Source: Callaeas wilsoni
Lineage: Eukaryota; Chordata; Aves; Passeriformes; Callaeidae
Direction: 5' to 3'
Assembly (NCBI GenBank): GCA_013398955.1
Contig: VWPU01006160.1
Span: forward strand, 1 to 64,000
DNA: 64,000 nt
How positions within the stretch are numbered: the first letter of the stretch is position 1; each line of letters opens with the position of its first letter. This document shows, piece by piece, positions 47,910 through 60,400 of the stretch. A model generated the notes under the pieces. The model was not told the DNA's origin and did not search any database. It saw only the letters and a list, made by a program, of their open reading frames with translations. The translations under genes and the position numbers were made by a program.

Positions 47910-50900
47910 TCGTTAGATCAGGAGTCTGAGTGAGCTGCAAATTGCTACCATTCTCTAGATCCAGGTAATCTGAAATCTTAAATGTCAGCACCACCCTAAC
48001 TGTTCCTCCCATGGTAGTTACTTATGTCATGCTTATGACATGTACTGCTTTTAGTTTTTACATTTTGGTGCAGTTTCTCTGTAAATCTCCAGGGAAAAAA
48101 CACGTAGTAAACTCAGGCAGGTTATCTCAGTGACATTTGGGGCATGGAAAGAAACTCTGAGTCTTTTGTGAATGCGCAAGGATGCAGTTAGTCCCTGCAA
48201 ACTTCCAGATATGGTAGTGGCATAGGGAGAGATAGGGGGGCCAAATGAAAATAACTAAGTGACTCGTGGAAAATTAGGAACAGAAGCAGAAAACAAAAAG
48301 GTTAGGATGGTTATTTAAAAGCTGAGCTTCACCGAGGTAGCGTGAACTTACAGACTTACAGGATGCGTCAGCTTCTTAGGGTATAAGATTTGTGTTACAA
48401 CCTATAAGGCCATTAAATGAATTAAACAAACTGTTCATAAACGTTTGTCTTCCTAGTTAGGAATTTTTTGCTACTCTGTGTTCACCAGGCTCTTTATGTT
48501 TTGCCTACAAAGAAATATAAAGGAGAGTATATACATATGGATATATGTGTGTGCATGTATTTCTTCATATCTGTGTTATGTATTTCAAGCATCATTTTTC
48601 CTCAATAAGTAAGAGAAAAGAGAAATTTCTTCTAAAGAGGACCCTTGTATTTGCCTAGTGAGATTTGTGATTATGCTGCTGGAAAAGCTAGTGACATCAA
48701 CTATTTCAACAAAGTTAAAAATCAGTTTACAAGTGCGGAAGAGAGTGAAGAACATGACTTTGGGATAGGATATTGTCATATATCAAAACTTTTGCTGAAA
48801 CTTGGTGAATTTTTTTAAAGTCATACTATGTCAGGATCTAAGTTGCTAAATTAAAAATTAATATCAGTGAGTATGCTTCCAGTTGTAAGAACATGTGGAC
48901 TGTTTACTAATATATTCAGAAATATGCCATTTTACTTCAAATATACACCCAGACTTTTTAACAAGTTGAAATATATATGTGTGTTGGAAGAATAACATTA
49001 CACAACAGAATTAATTTTCTGATGAGAATTAACTTTTGTCTATTTTTATTTTCTGATTGTTAAAGTTTTTTAAATACATAGCTGAACAAGAATGGTGACA
49101 TTCTTACTTCTAGTGAGAGCCCCTTAGATTTTCTTAAATGGAAAAAGATGTAACTAAAAAAAAGTTTATGGTCTGTAGGAACAACTGTGCTTGAAATCAG
49201 TGTACAACAATCCTTACTGAGACCTTGGAGGAACCAGGAGGAGCTAACAGACTTCTCTCTCAGAGTATTACTGAGATGAGAAAAGCACAGAGGTTAATTG
49301 GGTCTCTTGACTAGCAGCCTTCAGCCAAGATCATGATATCCTTTTGGGGCTTTAGAGATGGCTCAATAGCCTAGCACCCATGGAATCCATAGATCAGCAT
49401 CTAACCATGTCATGAAAATGGAGGACAAATACTGACCATACTTTCAAGGACCAAAGCAATGCCTGGCTTTTCTTTTAAGTGCAGTTAAATCAAGGCAACA
49501 TGATCTGTTTTAGAGATTATCCCTATGGAAGATGTCAAGTGAAATTGTGGTAGGAAAGCATGGGCCCCGGCATGCCAGGAAACGTTTTTGGATAGGTGAC
49601 CACCACTGCTGCTCACCAAAATGAACCAAATGACTTTAGCACCGCTTGATTTTATCTAATGACTTTTGTCTTCCCCCAGTAAGCTATGAGGCTTGTGTTT
49701 ATGTTTAGTGGGCAGATCTGCATGTACTCAGAAACTTCTACTTTCAACCAGCTGCAAATAAGCATAATACAATCATAAATTTATTAAAAATAATTCAGAG
49801 TTATTACAGTAACATGTCTGAGCTGCAGAATCATGGGCAGAGACATGTCAAGATCAGGAATAGCACAAAGATGCAGGATTTCTCAAGAAAATAAACACTT
49901 GGAACAAACGTCTCCGATTCTTTCTGGTCTCTGGAAAAATAGGCAGGAAGGCAGGCACTATGGAGGAAAGGAGGAAAACCAGAGAAACTTTTATGACAGA
50001 AGTACCTGGGAAAGAGAAGTTCTTCAGAAAGGAACCTATGTACTGTCCAGGGAAGAACTTCTTGCATTGAAAGACACTTACCAAGCAGAATTGTAAATAA
50101 ACAGAGTCAGAGAGCTTAACAAGCATATTTTAATAAGGACTGAGGGTTGAACTTGGATGATCAGTTTAAAATCTCATGAAACAAGAATAAACTTGAGGTA
50201 GTCTTTTGCCTCTTTTGAAATCAATGAAAGATCTATCATTGACTTTGTGGCACCAGAACTTCTTTGCAGCTGTTAGAGTGTGAGCTTGGGACTACCATAT
50301 TACTCTTGTGAGTTTTACCCAGAAGCAAAAGGATTTGAGGAGGAGAGAAGTAGATCTCTTCTTGTGCTAATTTACAACCCAAAATAGATTTGTGTTTGAT
50401 TGCTGACATTTACAATTGCTTTTCTTGCTCTGTTTTCTATGTATAGGATTCCGTTTCTACCCTTTCCTGCTGCTGGCTCGGCTATAATGCCCTTTTGCCT
50501 GGAGGGAGGAAGAGGAACAGATGGCATGCAGCTAGGCAATTATACAACATAGTAAAAGCAGTAAAGTTCCAAATTTAACTTCTCAGGCTATCTCCTTAAG
50601 TCATTCCCCTTGTGTCTACCATGCAAAATTAATGACTGTAAAATTATTTCCATCTATCTATCTACAGTCTTAACTGATATTAAAGTGACCAAAGCAATTT
50701 TGATTGACATTTTCTGAGGCTCATAAACTAGTTATTTCTGATCAATCCTAATTGCTCATACTGCTACAAGCATTATGTACCTCTGCCAGCAAAATAGGCC
50801 ATTCACCAGCTCCCAAATGTGAACTACTAAATGCTCAGGCCTCAGAAGCCTGGGAAGCTAGTTATAAAGCAGTACGGGCAGAACTCAAAAGAGAAAAATG

Positions 50901-51570
50901 AAAGGGAGGGGAATTAACAAGAACAAATACAGTATTCAAAATAAAGAGACTCAAGCTATTTGCATTGTAAATGAAACATCCTCTGAAACATCACTGCAGC
51001 TACACTGATCCTTGATAACATTCTCTCCACAAAAAGGAAATAAAGGAAAGATGCTGATTTTCTGGAGTAAATGGTTATCCACTGTGTTAGTGTTAAAGAG
51101 CAGACTGAAGAAATTATAAAACTAGCGTAAATAATTTTAAGTGCGTAACAGCATACAGCATCTATTTAAATGACCTGGTAATTTGGCATGAACCCAAGGA
51201 ATCATTCCCTGAGCTGAATTTATGACGCGTGTTTTCAAAAAGCAGCCAAAATCCAGTATATAAAGAGATGTTTGGAAGTAATTTCCCTTACATTGGAAAG
51301 ACCATTAGGCTGTTCTGTTTTTAAAGGGCAGAATTACTAGCTCCAGCAAGGTATTTACTAATCCTGAAGAGTGTTAGGCTTAATCTTAGTTTTCCAGCTG
51401 GTTCTGAGGAATGTAATACACTGGCTTGTAAAGGTGTGTAAAATAGATACCCAGCTGTAAACAGCTTCCATTTTACTTTGTAGTTCTTGCCTTTCAAAAA
51501 TGTAATTAAAGAATGTCTAGAATTCACAAGGATATTGAAAAAAGTTTTTCCTTTTCATTTCTTTTTACAG

Positions 51571-51630
51571 TGGTCAGCTCAAATTCACACAAAGATGCCC
51601 ATGCTAATGCCATACCCTGAAATGATCCAG
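51571..51630 (+). other. Candidate 60-nt internal exon (unconfirmed)
   Basis: A pyrimidine-rich tract and acceptor (ttccttttcatttctttttacag) end at 51570. A donor CCAG|GTAAATG starts at 51631. A branch-point-like TTCAC lies about 50 bases upstream. The enclosed 60 nt equals exactly 20 codons. The frame that starts at its first base is open throughout (W-S-A-Q-I-H-T-K-M-P-M-L-M-P-Y-P-E-M-I-Q), and the other two frames contain stops. Length divisible by three and matching phases would fit a cassette exon that can be skipped without a frameshift. I do not recognise the peptide. No neighbouring exon was found in the window, so the host gene, if any, would have large introns. By chance alone such a configuration is quite possible in 64 kb. 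Confidence 0.28.
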
Positions 51631-54600
51631 GTAAATGCCAAGTATTATATCTGAGTTTGTAGTGTATACTTTGTCGACAGCTCTTTCAGCCTTTGAGAGA
51701 CTCATTCCTTCACATGTTCAGCCTCTGCATTCTGTATGACATTTCCTAGCTGAAACCCAGGTGGGGTCACAACACAAAATACTAAATGTGTTGTGTTCTC
51801 AGGAATTCAGAAGCTGCAGGGGATTTCTGAGCCTTTCATTGGTGTGGCTGTGAAATGGAAGCATTCAGCCTGCTCCAAGAGAACAAGACTTTAGTCAGCT
51901 GTGGGCCCATTAGCCACATCTCTTATTCTCATTTGTGGTTACAGAGCCTTTTTTAGCTGCTAAAGCTTTTCTCAGAGACTTAAAGGGCAGAAGGGACACA
52001 ATGACAGTCTCATGTGATCCCCTGTAGTGTGAGATTTTTCCCAAAGGTATATCCTCCCAAAAGCTAGCTGAAGTAGAATCCACGTGGGTGTGCTTTTACC
52101 ACCTCAACAGTTAGTTGCTTATTCACCCTCTCCATTAGGAGCTAGGAAGTCTTTTTCTGAATCATTTATTTTAAATACGCTGAAGATACATTCTATTAAT
52201 TTTCCTTTATTTCCTTTTCCTCTGTACACTTCTAGAGGTATTTCTTCATAGCTAGGTGTATGAGAAAGACATAGCATACACTATTTACCATTAACCAAAG
52301 TATAAATATGTTAATACTGAGAGTAGAAAATGGGGTTGGAGATTAGAGATCAGTATGAGAAAAATCTGGAAACAAGCACACTCCTACTTCCGCCTGTTGT
52401 ATGAAAAGCGTAGGTTTGTCTTCCACACTACCCTGGTTTGCCGGGATTAGACTTTTTCTAAAAAGTGTTGGGCTGGTTTGAGACTGCTTCTGGCCCTGTA
52501 CTCAAAAATAAATAAGTATAACAGAAGCACTTACAAAACAAGAGGCGTTGCCGGGAGAATACTGACTAGGAGAATAATATTAAATATATGGGTGTTTGGA
52601 AGTGTGTTGGGAGCAAGGGTTGCAGTCTGGATGTCCTACTTGATTGTTGCATTTAACACAAAACATGGCTAAGCAGTAACAGAAATAAAGGTATCTCTGT
52701 GAGAGACTGATCTTCTCACCATTGAAGGAAGTACTTTATAGCTACCAGAGAGGGAATAGAAATAGGCAAGGATAGCCTTCTCCTTCTCAAGATCTGAGGA
52801 ACAATGATTCTTTTCTTTCCATTAGCAATTGTACTTGGACCAAGCTCAAGTTTATAAAATAATGAGCATAACAGGAACAAGTACTGTAAGTTGCCTTCCC
52901 TCCCACCCATCTATATATAAATTTAAAACAAATAATAGTAAAACAAACAGGCAGTTGATGCTTCAAGCTGCCAGTTCCAAAGTACTCATAAAATAAAATT
53001 TCTTTTGTTCTTTTTTCTCCAGGTAGCTATTAATTTTTGTTTTGTGTATTTTTCAGTTACATATTCTTGTTAGCAGTCCAAGGAAAACTAAAAATGACAG
53101 TGAGCAGCAACTGACAGTACACCTGGAGTTACAAAGACCTTCATTTCCCAAGCTCTTTTTTTCTCTCCTCATCAGTGTCTGTGTGTAATGGATGATGTGG
53201 CAAACAAAACAAAGCAACACAAGAAACTCAAAGAAACAGTAAGAGAAAAAAATAATTGATGCTAAAAGCTGAATACAGAAGAAAATGGTCATCATATCCA
53301 AAATGCCATTATCACAACCAGATTGCAGCTCGTTCTTGCAATCCAGAACACAGACATAAAAGGTTTAGGAATCTTGAGGAAGCATGAAAACATATCTTGC
53401 CCAATCTAATGGCCAGCAATTCCAAATACACAAGGTTGAAAAAGTGGATAAAAAAATATGTTGTTGTATTTCCAAATTTATAAACGGAGGAAAGAGTGAT
53501 AGGGGAACAGTTTTCAGAACAGCTCAATGGTAATTGTATGCCTAATCGCTGCTCACAAAATGAAAAGTTCTCCCATAAGAGTTTGTCTGGTTTGTTCTTT
53601 TATATGTGTGTACTATATTTTTTTATATATGACCATTAGATTTGGCAGAAAAACTGGCTCAGATGTAGCTGTCAAAAAGAGGGAATTATTGTTAACTAGG
53701 ATCACTTTTTTTTTTTCCCCCTGGTTAATATTATAGTCTAATAAGGAAATGAGTTGGCATGGCTGATGAATAACATACATGGTTTAAAAAAGTAATGAAA
53801 GGAATTTTCATGGCCAGTTTTTCTGGCAAAAGGAAATCTATTCTGTAACTTCATGGCAAGACTCTCGACCTCCAAACCATCCATTCCTTGTCTTATGCTT
53901 TCTGGTTTATCTGTTGTAAGATTTGCTAATATTGCCTGAGAGAAATCCAATCATTTAAGAATGAATTGTTTAAAAGAAGATAAAAAATCAGAAGCCATCT
54001 CACAATGTATGTCAGCCTTTGCCTAGTCAGGGCTACGCACAACTGGAGTCTGAAGAGTCCCAAGCAAGCCAAGATGTGTGATTAAGTTGATATGTATATG
54101 AGATAATGATAACAACAGTAGGAGAGCATAGAGAATAATGATAAAAAACATCTAGCTGACATGACGCCTTGGTGCAGTGTGGGTCCATTTTTGTGAAAGT
54201 TCTTTCATGGTATGTTTCTGGTAACAGACAGAAACTGAAAACCTGTTGATGGATTTTAACAACATCCTTTCATAAAATTCTCCAGTTCTTGACTTATCAA
54301 AATTTTATCATCATTTACATTCTTCTGTCACACTTATACTGGATGATAAAATCTAACTCAAGTCTCAAGAAAATAAACATCTTCTTTACTTGGTAAATGA
54401 AGATGCATTTATGTCCTTATTTACAAGCACATTGCTTATTATTGCATCACCTGTGTGCAAAAGTATAAAAACCATACTTTCATGTCCCTGCTTATACTCA
54501 TATCATGTAAGAGCAGTTTTGAGATAAATAAAATAACTTTAGGTTTTGTCCTGAAAGATAGTCTAATTCTGCTTTGGTTAACTGACTTTGTGAACAATTA

Positions 54601-55404
54601 GTTAAAAGTGTCTTGAGTGAAGATATTCAAGTGTCTTCAGTTCTTGAGACTCAACATAATATAATTTTTCTACTGATATAGAAATAATAAATTGCTATTA
54701 AGTGTGATACAACTTATTTGGACATAGCTGACTGTGAAAGCCTTACAGATCATTGTGTACAAGTCAAGGTGCCCATAAATTAGAATTCCCTGTAGACCAA
54801 AGTATTGCACTACAGTTTGCTATATTCAATATTTAACATGCAAGTATGTAGCTAGCATATGTTGTGAAGAGGATTAAATTATAATATTTCACCATTTACA
54901 GAATGTGTTTGCCATGGCTGTTTTATTTTCATTATACTGAAAGTATGTTATACAGCAATTTTTAAAAACATTTTGGTGTTACTTCAGACAGTATCTGTTT
55001 AACCTTAAATCATGCTGTATTTTGAAACAATGAGATAATGATGCATTGAATTAGCTGTAATATAAACTGAAAAATAAAGGAAATTTTGAATATATAGGTG
55101 AAAAAAAATCAATTTCAAGATTAAAGAATGTTGGAAAGGCATTAGAAATATGTGTCACATGCTATCAATACTCTTCTTAACTCTTTATGGCAGACATTAC
55201 CACTCCATTTTTCCTATTACCAATGCTTTGATTGAAACTCTCCATGCCCCATCCTGTCCTCCATTTAAACAAGTGAGGGAGCCTCACACATACTGTTTTC
55301 TGCATGAGCACTTCTCCTTCCTTACTACAACGTTATCCACTAGGAAAACTTTGGGAAAATTTTCAGAAAGTATTACAATATTTTGGGGTGCCATTTAATA
55401 AGAA

Positions 55405-55640
55405 ACACAAACAGGCACATATTATATATATAGCATATATGTAAAAATTTTAAAACCAATATAAATTATATAAACTATGCACATACTATGTGCAAACTAT
55501 GCACATTATATAAACTATGTATGCATATATATATATGTGTATATATATACCCACATAATATAGATAGATATATCTATCGATATATAAATATATGCATACA
55601 TGAGTATATAAGTATCCATAGATCCAGAATATCTCTATCT
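55405..55640. repeat. AT-rich (TA)n / (GATA)n-like low-complexity tract
   Basis: The sequence is dominated by TATATA, TATACATA and TAGATA/TATCTA units with several self-complementary stretches (for example at 55561-55585). A local partial repeat of 'actatgcaca' lies at 55476-55515. The 62-codon frame at 55488-55676 reflects this composition. Confidence 0.85.
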
Positions 55641-57378
55641 ATTGGTGGATTGATTGGTAGGTCAATCAGTAGTTAGTAATATAAATCAAAACATTGCATT
55701 CAGCCTAAATTTAAATTTCTAATTTGCTTAGAAATTCTCAAAACAACTTTTTTCCTACCTCTGCCTCTTCACTGTATAAGACATGAAAAGACAAATAAGA
55801 AGTTGCTGCTAGGCCGTGGAAGGTGAAAGTAGTGTACTCTAAGACAGTACAATTTATCTTTGCACAATCGGTAAATTACATGTAAAGTCAATGTTCTTCT
55901 AAAGCTGTTAACCAATATGGCAAAATTCAGATTCTTGGGAAGCTATGACTTTTTTGGTTTTCTGACATTCATTATCATTTCACAGCATAATTATTAATTT
56001 TTAAAATTTGAGTGTGGTTGTGCACACATGGGTCTTCCCCAGCACCACTATTATGTAAATGTATTTAATATAGTGCACTTCCAACTGCCTGTGAAATGTT
56101 GATTAAAAGTTATATTTTCAGTCTAAAACTGAGGCACAAAACTTGTAAAAGAAAGAACTAGCATTTCCGTTACATCATTGGTACATATGGGTTATTTTTA
56201 GGTAATTCAGAAAGATTCCAGTGGGCTTGGTCACAGCTACATGACCCCAGATGTGATTTTTAATGATGCTGATGTGCTTAACTTTGAACTTGCTCCTCTC
56301 CTACCCCTCAGCCTCCTGCCAGCTGTCTCTGGAAGAGGATTTAAATGTTTGGTATCAGAAGTCTGCACACTAAAAAAAGAATTAGATCTTCCTTAGCAGC
56401 TTGAGACTTATTGGAGTGCTCTTTGTTCTTTTGGCACTCACTTAAAATCCCATCACAATACTCTAAGTAAAAAGGGAAGTTGTATTCCCTGGCTCCTGTC
56501 TTTTTAGAGATGATTCATACACATTCAGGTGCGTCCATGTTTTGGAGACATGCTTCCATCACCCATTTTAATTTCTGATCTTTTTTCATCATGTAACTGT
56601 TTTCTTCACCCACACAGGTATTAAGAAGATGAAATTCTGAATTTTACAATTACGTGGCTATTATATTCAAACATGTACATCAGACTGTTTAAAACAAAAT
56701 AGGAACAGGAGCTTCTGAAAAGCAGGGCTTTTTTAGGCCTGTTTGTGGTATGTTGCTATATAACTATCACACAAAAATTTCCAGCACTCTCTGTGCTTTT
56801 CCAAGTACCTTGGCTGTCACAGTTTGCTATGCAGGAGAAGTTTATGTGTTGTAAAGTATGACTAAGTCCTCTATGGAAGGTTTTGAAACATTTTCACAAA
56901 GGCTGAATCTGAGAGAAACACCACTACTTTAAAAAATTTTAACATGCTAACTACTAACACAAACAAGAAAGGGGGAAAGAAATTCTAAATTGCAATAATT
57001 GAATGTATGGTTAGATATTGTTGAAAGGCTGAATGCCCTTCTTTTGCCTGTTGATCCATTGACTTACTGATATTAACTTACTGCTGCCAAGTTGACTTGC
57101 AGAATGCTAATGTTGCCTCTCCTGCTGCTCTCTCCATCTGTTTAGTGCCCAGTGTTGCCCTTTTGTTTCATAATCTCCACTTTATTAAATGTTATCGTAC
57201 TGGGTTTTGTATGACTGAATCATACTGTAAATGCTCACTTGTTTTCCACAGCTTGTTAGGTTCAATACAGCTTTGTTTTTGGGTTTATTCTAATAGATTT
57301 TAAAGATGTGTAGAATACAAAACATGGAGGACACTGTATGCATATGTGTATATACAGTGCTTTGGAGGGAGGATGGAT

Positions 57379-57498
57379 GGAAGGAAGGAAGGAAGGAAGG
57401 AAGGAAGGAAGGAAGGAAGGAAGGAAGGAAGGAAGGAAGGAAGGAAGGAAGGAAGGAAGGAAGGAAGGAAGGACGGAAGGAAGGAAGGAAGGAAGGAA
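57379..57498 (+). repeat. (GGAA)30 tetranucleotide microsatellite
   Basis: About 120 bp of GGAA units follow a GGATGGATGG lead-in. One interruption occurs at 57474 (GGAC). Because the unit is 4 bp, every frame on both strands stays open. The apparent Gly-Arg-Lys-Glu protein (plus) and Phe-Leu-Pro-Ser protein (minus) are artefacts. Confidence 0.98.
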
Positions 57499-60400
57499 AG
57501 ATGACTAAACAGTCCAGCAGCCCTGCAATCAAAAACTCAGGCCAATCTCCAAACTTGAAATCTTTTGCCTACATTCCAAAAGCATTATCTAAAACCCCAG
57601 TCACTGCAATTATTTGAAGAGATTAATACACATTGTAGTATTCCTTTGTATTTCACAAATCCATGCTGTTTGACACTGAGAGGTAAATTCATGCCATATC
57701 TGAGGGCATCTCGTGTATTTTGAAGGTAAATTGCCCTGACTGTACATATTATTGGTTTTGTTTCATAAAAACCTGTTATTTCGTTTAGAACTGAATCCAA
57801 ATTTCATTAAAAGGTGAAGTGCATGTTATTGCGCCTTTTCAGAGCTGAAACAATGACACTAATTCTCTTGTTGGCTGTCCTGGGATGAGAACACTCCAGG
57901 AGTCATGGACAGCCCTGTGAGGCAGATTCTCCCTGTGGGATGTAGCCCCTTCAGTGTCTTGGGCAGGATGAACTGAGTGGGGTGATGGGCATCAGATAGT
58001 GGCTCAGAATATATAATTAGTTATTCCTATCACTATATTGGATTGGTGCAGACATTTGGGTTTCTTCCAGGAGCCACTGGAAACAAATTTCAGTTCGATG
58101 AGAAAACAAAGCCTAGGAAAAAAATAGGTTTCACAGAACTAAAATCTGACTTTTGTATTCTCAAAACACCATAGAATGAATGGGGGAGCAAGCAAGTTTC
58201 AGGCTAACCTGAATAGGTTATACAAGTAATAAATGTGTTTTGCTTTGTCTTTTATACTTTATATGAAACAGTGGTGCCAAGGTAAAGAAAAAGAGCCCAA
58301 GCAATTTTCTCTGTCTTGACATTTCCTCTGTAATAGCATGGACAAAAAATAGAATCAAAATATTAACTCTATAAACTACCTGTTTTGTCTAGAATGAGGT
58401 GTGTGCATTAGCTGTAAATAACTACTGAAAAATCCCATGTGATAAGTTGATTTATTTAGCTATTTAATTTGAAATGAACTTTCTCTGACAGATTTTAGAA
58501 ACAGAAGCCATTCAAGCCAGGCTTTCACTTTCCTTTAGGGCTGCATTTAATGCTGCCTATCTTGAATGGATTTTACAGGAATTCTCTTGTGAATGAAATC
58601 CCTTTCCAGTCACTAATTGAGTGATGACATTAATAATTCTCAAATAGGTAGATTCATAGCTGTGTAACTGGAGATAGAGCTAGCAATCAGTTATTTATAC
58701 TTGCAAACCAATCCTCAAATTTCATACTGGCTTGTTATAAATATCAAGTGCAGGGACATTAAAAGTATTTTAAACAAGACTGGGTGTGCTTCTTGTTGGA
58801 TACCTTACTGTGACAAAATATTCTGCCCATAGGGGCTGATAATTGCTATATCCACAATGATATAGCATCTGTAAGTGTTTCTTATGCATTTCTTATGTAT
58901 GGGGCTATGCTTCAATGCCATTGGGACACAATTTCTTTTGGAATAGTGTCATTGCTTCCACTGCAGTTGTGGAGTCCTGAATAATGTACCACACACACAA
59001 AAATATTATTAAGCAAAGTAAAATATTTTTAAAGAAACTGCAAACAGCTTTTCTCTCTCCTTTTTGGAACTCTGATAGGATACTAATAACCTCTTGCAAT
59101 GCCCAAAGAACAGTGATGTTCATTTGTTATCCCATATGGATGCATCAGTACCAACAATTTCAGCATTCTTTGTGTTTCACAGCCTGAACTGACAAAAGAC
59201 TTTGGAAATAAACAATTGAAAAAGACATTCCCTAAAGGTAACTATCAAGTCCAATAAGGCTCAAATAAAATGGCCCAGCTGTCAGAGTGAAATACCGCAT
59301 ATCCACTTAGCTCTTGAAAGGAAAAGGTAATGCTAACCAGTTGCTGGAGACAGCCCAGAGAGGTAATGCCAGCTGCACAAAAGCATGCACTGCATAGCAG
59401 TGTTCAGATGAATGAATGGCAAACAATGTATAATAGCTGCATAAGTAATTCTCTTCAAAGGACAAAATAAAGAGCAGAAACACACTTTGCCTAAAAGTTA
59501 TCATTACTGATTGTAAAACACACACACAGAAATAGAAAAAAGCATGATTTGGAAGCCAAATGAAACACATTTGAAACACAAGCTTGGAAAGTCGTCCTAG
59601 TTTGAAATGAATACTACCTTTTCAGAAGGTATTTTATTAAAAAAATGGTCAGAATGTTTGTAAGGATTAGTGTGTGTGTACCCTTGGGCAAAGGCTAAAG
59701 AAAACCAAACCAAACCAAACCAAAAAGATGTAGAAGAATTGAATGGGAAATGCTTGAAGCTCAAGTGCAAGTCTAGGTCATTTGAACCATATATGGTGAG
59801 CACACATGCATTAGAACAGCAAATGAAAAAAGGATGATTCTTCTACAGCCAGAACGTGAGAGTGGTGTAGGTCATGCATGATGAAATGGTGGTTAGGTCA
59901 CTTCTGATGGGCTAGGATAGGCCACTGTCTGTTGTATAGTCTACCTCTTTGTCTTAGTCACACTTCCTAGTTGTCTTTAGTTACAGAGGTTTCTCTAACT
60001 GGAGGATGTAGAAGTTTATGGTGCATTGGTTGGTTGGACCTTTTGCTTTGAAGTGGCACTCAGATGTAGCTCTGTTTCTGCTAAAGAAAAGACTTGCAGT
60101 GAGAGCAATTACTTGACCTTCTGGTTCGTGTATTTAATTTTCAACATACAGTACTTTATCTTGGAAATAAAGTAAAATTATAAACAGACTGTTGCTATAC
60201 AATCTATTAGAGGACAATTTTCAGTGCTTGCTATGAAAGGTTTTTATATTTTCTCAATCCTTCCTATTATCATATATTAGAAGGCTACAGCTAAGTGGCA
60301 TGAATTTCTTTCCATATGTTCAACCTGTTCTTTTTCACAGCAACTGGATTCCAGATATTCAGCATTTTGCTTGGGCAAAAGGAAAGAGCTTTTTCAGGAC

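Larger units (their letters stand above)
46881..57378. other. Transposon-poor, AT-rich non-coding stretch
   Basis: No complete gene is found and no CR1 or LTR is recognised. It contains simple repeats at 47838-47909 and 55405-55640 and the candidate exon at 51571-51630. The 87-codon plus frame at 49833-50096 overlaps frames of 78 and 90 codons on the minus strand. It has no recognised domain and is probably chance. Confidence 0.55.

Noticed and set aside
49833..50096. 87-codon plus-strand frame, charged peptide
   Set aside because: No domain is recognised, and minus-strand frames of similar length overlap it. Consistent with chance.
50437..50590. Possible exon after 'ttttctatgtatag'
   Set aside because: A 43-codon open frame follows, but there is no plausible GT donor before its stop and no recognisable peptide.
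57290..57617. Gly-Arg-Lys-Glu and Phe-Leu-Pro-Ser repeat proteins
   Set aside because: They are translations of the (GGAA)30 microsatellite, which stays open in every frame.
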